From assembly GCA_021811235.1 (NCBI GenBank), contig JAJZPG010000008.1:51972-115971 (forward strand): a stretch of 64,000 nt of DNA, in the 5' to 3' direction. The stretch comes from Pseudomonadota bacterium. GTDB lineage: Bacteria; Pseudomonadota; Gammaproteobacteria; Burkholderiales; Thiobacillaceae. A model generated the notes under the pieces. That model saw nothing but the letters and a program-made list of their open reading frames with translations, was not told where the DNA came from and did not search any database. Both the position numbers and the translations under genes were made by a program. This document shows positions 51,601-59,295 of the stretch, in pieces (the first letter of the stretch is position 1; every line of letters starts with the position of its first letter).

Positions 51601-51699
51601 ATCGTCGTCATCGGCGGCCTGGTCAGCGCCACCCTGCTGACCCTGGTGATGCTGCCGCTGCTGTACCGCCAATTCATTCTGAAAGGAGAACGCGCATGA
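48628..51699 (+). CDS. Heavy-metal RND efflux pump (CusA/CzcA family)
   Basis: 1023 aa; [64 protein letters not shown]. Confidence 0.95.
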   Translation: MLNILIETALARRWFVLALALVLAGLGVRAFQQIPIDAFPDVSTTQVKLILKAPGMTPEEVEARIAQPVETELLGIPQQTILRSLSKNALVDITVDFAEGTDIYWARQQVAERFANVKGDLPANVSGGLAPISTPLSELFMFTIEGPLSLAEKRTLLDWTVRPQLRAIPGVADVNSLGGRVATFAVSPDPAALAARGVTYDELRMALETNTRNDGAGRVNEGEETWVVRVNGGVASLDDLRRIGVKAVNGVVVTVGDVARVELGEMTRYGAVTQNGQGEAVEGLVIGLKGVNAGELIKNVKSKIAEIQATLPKGVTISPFYDRAQLVDRAVGTVSKALLEAAVLVVILLLLFLGNLRAAIVVALILPLSVLATFVLMRQFGLSANLMSLGGLAIAIGLLVDAAVVVVENVVAHLAHDPENTSETPLQRVLWATQEVASPVTSGIAIIAIVFLPLLTLEGLEGKLFAPVALTIVFALAASLLLALSAIPVLASVLLKQGAHTDPWLLRRAQGIYTPLLDRALARPKIVYATAGVLMLAAVGVYPLIGKTFMPTMDEGDILVQLEKLPSISLEESVAQDLRVQQALLKNVPEIRRIVARAGADELGLDPMGLNDTDSFLVLKPMAEWRKPDKEWLIGEIRTVVEGFPGIAYNFTQPIDMRVSEMLTGSRGDVAIKIFGPDLATLNRLAGEIFNVVEKTPGASDVYTQQNEGVQYLQAEIDRDAAGRFGLSADDIAMLLRTQLEGEVIGTIQQQGRRVPLQLRGPAELRESPDALQAIRLTLADGREIGLDQVAHLKRTSGPVAVKRENAARFTVVQSNVAGRDLVSFVEDAKAAVAAQVKLPSGYSITWGGQFENQQRAAKRLMIVVPIALLLIGFLLYVTFGDARQALLVMMNVPLALIGGIFALAASGEYLSVPASVGFIALLGIAVLNGVVLVSHFNQLRAQGLYGDAVVRDGALRRLRPVLMTASIAAFGLVPLLFATGPGSEIQRPLAIVVIGGLVSATLLTLVMLPLLYRQFILKGERA

Positions 51700-52955
51700 A
51701 TGCCGTTCGAACCCTGACGCTGGCCCTGACGCTGGCCTTCACGGCCCAGGCGCAGGCCGATTATCTGCCCGACCCCAAGGCCGCCGAAGCGGCATTGTGG
51801 GCCTCGTCTGGCGTGGCGCAGGCGCGCGGCGAATTTGCCGCGCAAACGCTCAAGAGCCAGGGCCTGCAGCGTGGCCGCGAGGAGTGGATGGTGGGCGCCG
51901 ACATTGCACAGCGCCGCATCCAGACGACGCCGCGCGATACCCAGCCCGAATGGGGTGTGGCCCTGTCGCGCCCGCTGCGCCTGCCAGCGCGCGCCGCTGC
52001 CGACCGTGCCCTTGCAGGCGCACTCACGGCGCATGCCGAAGCGAATCTGGGCGAGGCCTTGCACGAAAGCGGCCGGCAATTGCTCATGCTGTGGTTTGCC
52101 TGGCTCGGCGAGGCCAGCCAGGCGCAGGTGTGGCAGGCGCAGCTCGAGCTGGCCGAGCAGCAGCTCGCCGCGGTGAATGCGCGGATCAGGCTCGGCGAGG
52201 CGCCGCGCGCGGAACGCGTCAACGCCGAAGCGGCGCTGGCGCAGGTGCGCCTGCAGCAGCAGCAATCGGCGGCGCGTGCGCAGCAGGCGCGCAGCCGCCT
52301 GCTGGCGCAATATCCTTCGCTTGCGGTGGAAGCGGATGGCAACTTGCCGTCGCCGACGGCCCCGAGTGGATCGGCGGAGGCATATGTCGACGCCGTGCTG
52401 GCGCACAACCATGAACTGGCGCGGGCCCGCCGCCAGGCCGAGGTGTTGCAGGCCGAGGCGCGGCAGCTGGCGAAGCGGCGCAGCGTGGATCCCAGCGTCG
52501 GGGTGTTCTACAAGAACGAGGTCGGCGGCAACGAGCACGTGGTGGGGCTCAATCTCGGCCTGACCCTGCCGGGCGCGGCGCGGCGTTACGACCAGGAGGC
52601 CACTGCGCAGTTGAGCGCCACCGCGCAGGATGCGGCCAGGCTGCTGGAACAGCGGCTGCGGCAGGAAGCGCGTGCCGATTTCGAATCGGCGGGAGCACAG
52701 GCGGTCAGCTGGCAGCAGGCCGAGCGGGCCGCACAAGCGTTGGAGGAGTCCGCGCGGCTGGCCGCCCGTGCCTACAGCCTGGGGGAGGGCAGCCTCGACC
52801 AGGTGCTGGTCACGCGCCGGCTGGCGCTAGATGGACGGGTCCAGGCGCAGCAGACGCAGGTCGCCGCGCTGGCCGCCGCCGCCCGCCTGAAACTGGATGC
52901 GCACCAGCTGTGGCCGTTGGACGTGGATACGGATGACGCGCACGCGCATCCGTAA
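51696..52955 (+). CDS. TolC-family outer-membrane factor (CzcC-like)
   Basis: Signal peptide; coiled-coil OEP; ATGA overlap with RND pump gene. Confidence 0.88.
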   Translation: MNAVRTLTLALTLAFTAQAQADYLPDPKAAEAALWASSGVAQARGEFAAQTLKSQGLQRGREEWMVGADIAQRRIQTTPRDTQPEWGVALSRPLRLPARAAADRALAGALTAHAEANLGEALHESGRQLLMLWFAWLGEASQAQVWQAQLELAEQQLAAVNARIRLGEAPRAERVNAEAALAQVRLQQQQSAARAQQARSRLLAQYPSLAVEADGNLPSPTAPSGSAEAYVDAVLAHNHELARARRQAEVLQAEARQLAKRRSVDPSVGVFYKNEVGGNEHVVGLNLGLTLPGAARRYDQEATAQLSATAQDAARLLEQRLRQEARADFESAGAQAVSWQQAERAAQALEESARLAARAYSLGEGSLDQVLVTRRLALDGRVQAQQTQVAALAAAARLKLDAHQLWPLDVDTDDAHAHP

Positions 52956-53046
52956 GCGCTGCCGAAATCAATCCGCAAGCTGCCTGCAGGCAGCACGGAC
53001 CGGTCTGGACTTGTCCCTGAAAAGGGATGGGGAATGAGCGCCCCGC

Positions 53047-53790
53047 TCAGGGCGTGGCAGGCGCGGTCGCAGGCGCGACGGGGACGGGCGTGCCGTGGCT
53101 CATGCGGCGCGCCTCTTCCTGCATCGCCGTGATCTGTTCGGGCTTCAGCTGCCACACCAGACTGTCGCGTGCCTTGGCGGCGGCCTCCACGCCCTGGGCG
53201 GCCGCGAGGTTGAACCACAGGTAGGCCCGTGCCTTGTCGATCGCGGTGCCGGTACCGTAGCGGTAGAGTTCGCCCAGGCTGTATTGCGCCTTGGCGTAGC
53301 CGCGCTGGGCGGGCTTTTCGATCCAGCTGAAGGCCGCTTTGTAATCCTGCACCACGCCGCGTCCCTGCAGCAGCGCAAGGCCGTACTGATATTGCGCTTC
53401 GGCGAGTCCCTGCTTGGCCGCCAGCGCAAACCACCTGACGGCTTCCTTGTCGTTCTGGATCACCCCGTCGCCCTCGGCGTAGCGCATGCCCAGCAGCAGC
53501 TGCGCTTCGGCATCGCCCTGCTGCGCACGGACATGCGGCAGGCTGGCCGGGGTCTTGGCGGGTTGGGCCGTCGTGTGCTGATCGAGTGCCAGCCAGGCGG
53601 TGACGCCGACGAGAGCCGCGACGGCGCTCAGCAGCAGCAGCGGCTTGAACGGGTTGAACACCCAGAAGCGGTGCTTGCAGTCGCGGCAGCGGAGAGGCGT
53701 GTGCAGCAGTAGGTGGCGCACGCCGTCATGGGCATGCAGCGTGCCGCTGCGAATCTTGTCGCTCCCGCATTGTGGGCAGACGCGGGACAT
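53047..53790 (-). CDS. Zinc-ribbon / TM / Sel1-repeat protein
   Basis: CPQCGSDKIRSG...CRDCKHRFWVF then TM then Sel1-like repeats (GDAEAQLLLGMRYAEGDGVIQNDKEAVRWFALAAKQGLAEAQYQYG). Confidence 0.8.
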   Translation of the reverse strand: MSRVCPQCGSDKIRSGTLHAHDGVRHLLLHTPLRCRDCKHRFWVFNPFKPLLLLSAVAALVGVTAWLALDQHTTAQPAKTPASLPHVRAQQGDAEAQLLLGMRYAEGDGVIQNDKEAVRWFALAAKQGLAEAQYQYGLALLQGRGVVQDYKAAFSWIEKPAQRGYAKAQYSLGELYRYGTGTAIDKARAYLWFNLAAAQGVEAAAKARDSLVWQLKPEQITAMQEEARRMSHGTPVPVAPATAPATP

Positions 53791-53798
53791 GTCCGGGA

Positions 53799-54341
53799 TC
53801 AGCGCGATTGCGCGACGAGGTAGTCGACCGCAGCCTTGACGTCGGCGTCGGCCAAGGAGGGATTGCCACCCTTGGCCGGCATGGCGCCCTTGCCGCGCAG
53901 GGCCGCGGCATGGAGCGCGTCCGTGCCCAACGCCAGGCGCGGTCCCCAGGCGGCAGCGTCGCCGAGCTTCGGCGCACCGGCCGCGCCCTTGTCGTGACAG
54001 AAGGCGCAGGCCTGGCGATAGACCTGCTGGCCGCGGGCGAGATCGGGTTCGGGCGCGACGGCCGCTACCTCGCCGGCCGGTTTGGCCGCCGGCGCAGTTT
54101 CAGCCGGAACGGGTTTGGCGGCCACAGGCTTGTCTGCGGGAACGGCCGGCGCCGCAGCGGGCTTGGCCGGCTCTGCCAGTGGGACTTCGGTTGCCGGGGC
54201 AAGCGGTTCAGGGGGGCTCGCCGGTGCCGGTTCGGCTGGTTGGACTTCGGGTGCGGCGGGGGGCGCGGATGCGTCGTCGGACTGGCCGCAACCGAACAAG
54301 GATGCGGCAGACAATGCGAGCAGAAGCGGAGCGTATTTCAT
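53799..54341 (-). CDS. Cytochrome c5-type lipoprotein with Ala/Pro-rich linker
   Basis: MKYAPLLLALSAASLFGCGQ lipobox; CAFCH heme site; KGAMPAKGGNPSLADADVKAAVDYLV. Confidence 0.85.
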   Translation of the reverse strand: MKYAPLLLALSAASLFGCGQSDDASAPPAAPEVQPAEPAPASPPEPLAPATEVPLAEPAKPAAAPAVPADKPVAAKPVPAETAPAAKPAGEVAAVAPEPDLARGQQVYRQACAFCHDKGAAGAPKLGDAAAWGPRLALGTDALHAAALRGKGAMPAKGGNPSLADADVKAAVDYLVAQSR

Positions 54342-54407
54342 CGTGTCCCCTTGCGTGTCAAGACGTGTGGCCGAACCCGCGCACCGGTGCGCCGCGAGGC
54401 GCGATTC

Positions 54408-54992
54408 TTATTTCTTTTCGACGGGGGCTTGTGCAGCGGGCGCAGCAGTGCCCGCTGCACCGGCGGCAGGTGCCGCGGCGGGAGCGGCTGCCGGTGCCTC
54501 GGGTTCCTTGAACTTGGCGCCGGCGGCGTTGGCCATGAACGCGACCGCGCGTGCCACTTCGATGTCGGACAGATCGCCGTCGCCACCGCGCGGAGGCATC
54601 TGACGGATGCCTTCGATCGCGTGCTTCACCAGGGTATCGTAGCCTTGGCCGATGCGCGAACCCCAGTCACCCTTGCTCTCGAACTTGGGGGCGCCCAGTG
54701 CGCCGCTGGCGTGGCACGAGGTGCACACGGCGTCATAGACTTCCTTGCCGGCCTTTTCGACGCGGGGTGCGTTGGCATCGAGCGCGACCAGTTGGGCCAC
54801 GGGCTTGATGCGGGCCACCGTCGCCTTCTGCGCGGCTTCGCTGGAGGCGTCGGACTTGTACCCTTCCTGGATGCCGAGCACCAGTTGAACGATCAGAAAA
54901 ATCGCCAGCAGCGGGGCGAACAGTCCGGCAAGAACGGAGATGATGATTTCCTGCGGGGTGGCTTGGGTCATCTTGGCGTGCGAATCGGCCAT
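54408..54992 (-). CDS. Membrane-anchored cytochrome c5-type protein with Ala/Pro-rich C-terminal tail
   Basis: N-terminal TM; CTSCH; MPPRGGDGDLSDIEVARAVAFMAN; tail EPEAPAAAPAAAPAAGAAGTAAPAAQAPVEKK. Confidence 0.85.
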   Translation of the reverse strand: MADSHAKMTQATPQEIIISVLAGLFAPLLAIFLIVQLVLGIQEGYKSDASSEAAQKATVARIKPVAQLVALDANAPRVEKAGKEVYDAVCTSCHASGALGAPKFESKGDWGSRIGQGYDTLVKHAIEGIRQMPPRGGDGDLSDIEVARAVAFMANAAGAKFKEPEAPAAAPAAAPAAGAAGTAAPAAQAPVEKK

Positions 54993-55116
54993 GAGAAATT
55001 CCTTGGGGGGTGGCATCAAAAGCCGGGATTATAAGGAAAGCCACCCCGACAGGAAAGGGCGGCGCGGCGGCCGGATGGACGGCATGCGGCAAACCGGCTA
55101 TGCTTCGCCGCTCTTG

Positions 55117-55193
55117 GCGCCCGTAGCTCAGCTGGATAGAGTACTGCCCTCCGAAGGCAGGGGTCGTGCGTTCGAATCGCGCCGGGCGCGCCA
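55117..55193 (+). tRNA. tRNA-Arg (anticodon CCG)
   Basis: GCGCCCGTAGCTCAGCTGGATAGAGTACTGCCCTCCGAAGGCAGGGGTCGTGCGTTCGAATCGCGCCGGGCGCGCCA; full cloverleaf with encoded CCA. Confidence 0.95.
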
Positions 55194-55296
55194 ATTTTCT
55201 GATCATGATCGGCTGCATCCCCTTGTCCTGCAAGGGTTTAATCTCCGCACGGCGGGTTTAAACTTCGGGTTGCAGTCACTTTCGAGTCTTTCAGTC

Positions 55297-55695
55297 ATGG
55301 CCATTCCCACCCCTACCGACATCAAACTGCACCAGGCTTCGCGCAAGCTGGAAATCGCGTTTACCGACGGCGCACGCTTCGAACTGCCGTTCGAGTTCCT
55401 GCGCGTCTATTCGCCGTCCGCCGAGGTGCGCGGCCACGGCCCCGGCCAGGAGGTGCTGCAGGTCGGTAAGCGCGAAGTGCTCATCAATGCTGCCGAGCCG
55501 GTCGGCCTGTACGGCATCAACTTCTTCTTCTCCGACGGCCACGATACCGGCATCTATTCCTGGGAATACCTGTACGACCTCGGCGTCAACCAGGCTGCGC
55601 TGTGGGACGAGTACCTCAGACGCATGGAGGCGGCCGGCGCTTCGCGCGATCCCGGCATCGCCAAGATGTTCGAGCAGCGTCCCAAAGGAAAATGA
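55297..55695 (+). CDS. DUF971 (gamma-butyrobetaine hydroxylase-like N-domain) protein
   Basis: MAIPTPTDIKLHQASRKLEIAFTDGARFELPFEFLRVYSPSAEVRGHGPGQ...LYGINFFFSDGHDTGIYSWEYL. Confidence 0.9.
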   Translation: MAIPTPTDIKLHQASRKLEIAFTDGARFELPFEFLRVYSPSAEVRGHGPGQEVLQVGKREVLINAAEPVGLYGINFFFSDGHDTGIYSWEYLYDLGVNQAALWDEYLRRMEAAGASRDPGIAKMFEQRPKGK

Positions 55696-55734
55696 TCCCG
55701 GCGCAGGCGATGCCGGCACGGCCGGCCCCGCTCG

Positions 55735-55762
55735 ACGCGCCCTCCGGGGCGCGTTTTCTTTG
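55735..55762 (+). terminator. Rho-independent terminator after DUF971 gene
   Basis: CGCGCCC-TCCG-GGGCGCG followed by TTTTCTTT. Confidence 0.75.
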
Positions 55763-55774
55763 GGCGCTGCCCGC

Positions 55775-56653
55775 ATGACGCTCGCTGCGGCGCTCGCCGA
55801 CGCCATCACGGCCGCCAGTGGCGCGCCTTTCGCCGTGCCGGCGCTGCGCCCGGTCGGCGGCGGCGACATCCACCAGGCTTTCAGTGCGAGCGACGGCGTG
55901 CGCCGCTATTTCGTCAAGGCGAATTCCGCGGAAAAGCTGCCGCTGCTGGAGGCCGAGGCCGACGCGCTCTCCGCGCTCGCCGCCACCGGCAGCGTACGTG
56001 TGCCGCAGCCGCTGTGTTCGGGCACGGCGGGGGGGCAGGCCTACCTGGTGCTGGAATACCTGGACTTGCGCGGCGAAGGCGACGCCGCGCGCCTCGGCGT
56101 GCAACTGGCGCAGCTGCACCGCGCAGCGCAATCCCGCTACGGGTGGGCGCACGACAACTGGATCGGCAGCACGCCGCAGCCCAACGGCTGGCAGCACGAC
56201 TGGATCGCATTCTGGCGCGAGCGGCGGCTCGGCTTCCAGTTGCGCCTGGCGGCGCAGAACGGCTACGGCGGCGCGCTGCAGCGCGACGGCGAGACGCTGC
56301 TCGCGGATCTCCCCGCCTTCTTCGACGGCTACACGCCGGCCCCCTCGCTGCTGCACGGCGACCTGTGGGGCGGCAACCACGGCTACCTGACGGACGGAAC
56401 GCCGGTGATCTTCGATCCGGCGAGCTACGTCGGCGACCGCGAATGCGACCTCGCGATGAGCGAACTGTTCGGCGGCTACGCGCCGGCTTTCCATGCGGCC
56501 TATCACGAGGCCTGGCCGCTCGACGCCGGCTACGCGGTGCGCAAGACGCTGTACAACCTCTACCACATCCTCAACCACGCCAACATGTTCGGCGGCGGCT
56601 ACGCGATGCAGGCCGCGCGCATGACCGCCCAGTTGCTGGCACAGATTCGCTAG
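55775..56653 (+). CDS. Fructosamine kinase family protein
   Basis: PVGGGDIHQAFSASDGVRRYFVKANS...SLLHGDLWGGNHGYL...IFDPASYVGDRECDLAMSELFGGY. Confidence 0.92.
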   Translation: MTLAAALADAITAASGAPFAVPALRPVGGGDIHQAFSASDGVRRYFVKANSAEKLPLLEAEADALSALAATGSVRVPQPLCSGTAGGQAYLVLEYLDLRGEGDAARLGVQLAQLHRAAQSRYGWAHDNWIGSTPQPNGWQHDWIAFWRERRLGFQLRLAAQNGYGGALQRDGETLLADLPAFFDGYTPAPSLLHGDLWGGNHGYLTDGTPVIFDPASYVGDRECDLAMSELFGGYAPAFHAAYHEAWPLDAGYAVRKTLYNLYHILNHANMFGGGYAMQAARMTAQLLAQIR

Positions 56654-56776
56654 GGCTCCGTGCGGCAGCGTGGGCTGCAGTCTGGGGGCCGGGCTACGCG
56701 TTTGGGTCTGCCGCCGAATGCGCCGAAGGTGGATGGCGCCGAGAGAACACTCGAGGAGTAAGCGGTCTGAGCAGAG

Positions 56777-57550
56777 TCAGGTGGCCAGTGCGCGCAGGGT
56801 CGGGACGGCGAGCCCGCAGGCGTCGGCATGTGTGAGCGCGCGCGCCAGCCGGGCCGGTGCCGAGCGCCCGGTGCAGCCGTGCTCGGGATCGCCGTCGAAG
56901 GCTTCGAGCATGCCGGCGATGAGTTTCTCGCGATCATGGCGGACGCCGGTCAGCGCATCCTGGATGTCCATCACCTCGTTCGCCACCTGGCGCGCGAAGC
57001 CCTCGTGCTGCGCCCACAGCTGCGACACGGTACCGCCGGTTTTCAGACCGGCAATGTTGGTGGTGAGGATGTAGACGTTCTTCCGCACCAGCTCGAACAG
57101 CAATTCGTCACCAGCTGCGACTTCGCGGCATGGCAGATCAATTGAAGTGAGCGCACGGCACAGCAGCGCGGCGCCGGGGCCGGCCACGGGGGAGGCGATC
57201 AGCGGCTTGGCGTCGGTGCCCTTCTTCTTTTCGAACCACACCGAGATCACCGTCGGATCGGCGTAGCGGTAGTGTTCCCAGTCGCGCGGCAGCAGCTCGT
57301 TCTGGATCAGCGCGACGCGCGGCCGCCAGGCGCCGGGCATGGCGGCCAGCACCGTGTGGAGATCGTTCTCGGCGACCGCCACCAGCACCAGCGCGGGCTC
57401 GGGATGGGCGTGCGCGACCGTGAAGAGGTCGTCGCCGCGGTTGACCGGGATCACGGTGTGCCCGCTGCGCAGCAGGCCGCCGGCGAACACGCGGCCGAGC
57501 TGGCCGAGACCGATGACGATGGCTTCGTTAATCGCCTTGGGCGCGCGCAT
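56777..57550 (-). CDS. Ketopantoate reductase-like NAD(P)-binding protein
   Basis: EAIVIGLGQLGRVFAGGLLRSGHTVIPVNRGD Rossmann motif; C-terminal helical domain. Confidence 0.6.
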   Translation of the reverse strand: MRAPKAINEAIVIGLGQLGRVFAGGLLRSGHTVIPVNRGDDLFTVAHAHPEPALVLVAVAENDLHTVLAAMPGAWRPRVALIQNELLPRDWEHYRYADPTVISVWFEKKKGTDAKPLIASPVAGPGAALLCRALTSIDLPCREVAAGDELLFELVRKNVYILTTNIAGLKTGGTVSQLWAQHEGFARQVANEVMDIQDALTGVRHDREKLIAGMLEAFDGDPEHGCTGRSAPARLARALTHADACGLAVPTLRALAT

Positions 57551-57619
57551 CGTCCGCTCCTTTATGCCCTTCAGGGTGCTCGCCCGCTTGCGTGAGAGGG
57601 TGGGGGAGAGGGCCGCTCG

Positions 57620-59212
57620 TCACTCGAGCCCCTTCGAATGCAGGTACTCGTCGTAGGTGCCCATGTAGAACTCGACGCCCTCGGGGGTGATTTCGAGGAT
57701 ACGGGTGGCGAGGCTGGAGACGAACTGGCGGTCGTGCGAGACGAAAATCAGCGTGCCCTTGAACAGGTCGAGCGCGAGGTTGAGCGACTCGATCGATTCC
57801 ATGTCCATGTGGTTGGTCGGTTCGTCCATCACCAGCACGTTGTGGCGGCCCAGCATCAGCTTGCCGTAGAGCATGCGGCCCTTTTCGCCGCCGGACAGCA
57901 CGCGCACCGACTTCTTGACGTCGTCGCCGGAGAACAAGAGGCGCCCGAGGATGCCGCGCAGAACCTGTTCGTCGTCGCCCTGCTGCGTCCACTGGTGCAT
58001 CCAGTCGGTGAGGTTGAGATCCATGTCGAAGTCGGCGACGTGGTCCTGCGAGAAATAGCCGACGTTGGCGTTCTCGCTCCAGCGCACTTCACCGAATTGC
58101 GGCGTGAGTTCGCCCATCAGGAGCTTCATCAGCGTCGACTTGCCGACGCCGTTGCCGCCGATGACGGCCATTTTCTCGCCGGCCTCCAAGGAAAAGCCGA
58201 GGTTGGTGAACAGCGGGGTATCGTCGTAGCCGAACTTGAGATTCTCGACTTCGAGCGCACGGCGGTGCAGTGCCTTCTCGGGCTCGAAGCGGATGTAGGG
58301 GTTCTGCCGCGAGCTGGGCTTGAAGTCCTCGATCTTGATCTTGTCGATCATCTTCATGCGGCTGGTGGCCTGGCGCGCCTTCGACTTGTTGGCGGAGAAG
58401 CGGCGCACGAATTCCTGCAGCTCGGCCACCTTGTCCTTGGCCCTTGCGTTGGCCGCGGCCTGGCGCGCCTTGGCCTCGCTGGAGGCGAGCATGTAGTCGT
58501 CGTAGTTGCCCGGCCACACCTTGATCGTGCCGTAGTCGAGGTCGGCCATGTGGGTGCAGACCTGGTTGAGGAAGTGGCGGTCGTGCGAGATGACGATGAT
58601 GGTGGCGTTGCTCTCGTTCAGCACGTTTTCCAGCCAGCGGATGGTGTTGATGTCGAGGTTGTTGGTCGGTTCGTCGAGCAGCAGGATGTCGGGCTTGGAA
58701 AACAGCGCCTGCGCCAGCAGCACGCGCAGCTTGAAGCCGGGGGCGATCTGGCTCATGGTGCCGCTGTGCTGCTCGGTAGGGATGCCGACACCCAGCAGCA
58801 GCTCGCCCGCGCGCGCCTCGGCGTCGTAGCCGCCCATTTCGCCGAACCTGGCTTCGAGCTCGGCGGCGTGCAGGTAGTCTTCCTCGCTCGCCTCCGGGTT
58901 CATGTAGATGGCGTCCTTCTCCTGCATCACCTTCCACATGTCGGCGTGGCCCTGCAGCACCACGTCGAGCACGCGCTGTTCCTCGTAGCCGAACTGGTCC
59001 TGGCGCAGCCAGGCCATGCGCTCGCCGGGGTCGAGCGAGACGTTGCCGGCGGTGGGCTCCAGTTCGCCGGCGAGGATCTTCATGAAGGTCGACTTGCCGC
59101 AGCCGTTGGCGCCGATCAGGCCATAGCGGTTGCCGTCGCCGAATTTCACAGAGACGTTTTCGAACAGGGGCTTGGCGGCGAATTGGAGGGTGATGCTGGA
59201 AGCGGTGAGCAC
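57620..59212 (-). CDS. ABC-F family ATPase (YbiT-like)
   Basis: Two ABC cassettes ([28 protein letters not shown]; two LSGG-type signatures); GTG start [25 protein letters not shown]. Confidence 0.92.
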   Translation of the reverse strand: MLTASSITLQFAAKPLFENVSVKFGDGNRYGLIGANGCGKSTFMKILAGELEPTAGNVSLDPGERMAWLRQDQFGYEEQRVLDVVLQGHADMWKVMQEKDAIYMNPEASEEDYLHAAELEARFGEMGGYDAEARAGELLLGVGIPTEQHSGTMSQIAPGFKLRVLLAQALFSKPDILLLDEPTNNLDINTIRWLENVLNESNATIIVISHDRHFLNQVCTHMADLDYGTIKVWPGNYDDYMLASSEAKARQAAANARAKDKVAELQEFVRRFSANKSKARQATSRMKMIDKIKIEDFKPSSRQNPYIRFEPEKALHRRALEVENLKFGYDDTPLFTNLGFSLEAGEKMAVIGGNGVGKSTLMKLLMGELTPQFGEVRWSENANVGYFSQDHVADFDMDLNLTDWMHQWTQQGDDEQVLRGILGRLLFSGDDVKKSVRVLSGGEKGRMLYGKLMLGRHNVLVMDEPTNHMDMESIESLNLALDLFKGTLIFVSHDRQFVSSLATRILEITPEGVEFYMGTYDEYLHSKGLE

Positions 59213-59295
59213 GGGGAAGTCCTGGGATGCAACAAGAAAAGCGCTGCATTTTACCACCGCGCCGCCGGTGCCTCGGACGGCCCCCTCGGCTGGCC

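Noticed and set aside
55117-55296. tRNA-Arg 3' end considered as an integrative-element attachment site
   Set aside because: No integrase gene and no direct repeat of the tRNA 3' end seen in the window.
56654-56776. Intergenic sequence after fructosamine kinase considered as a dispersed repeat or gene remnant
   Set aside because: Short and contains no clear inverted ends or domain; cannot be supported without a genome search.
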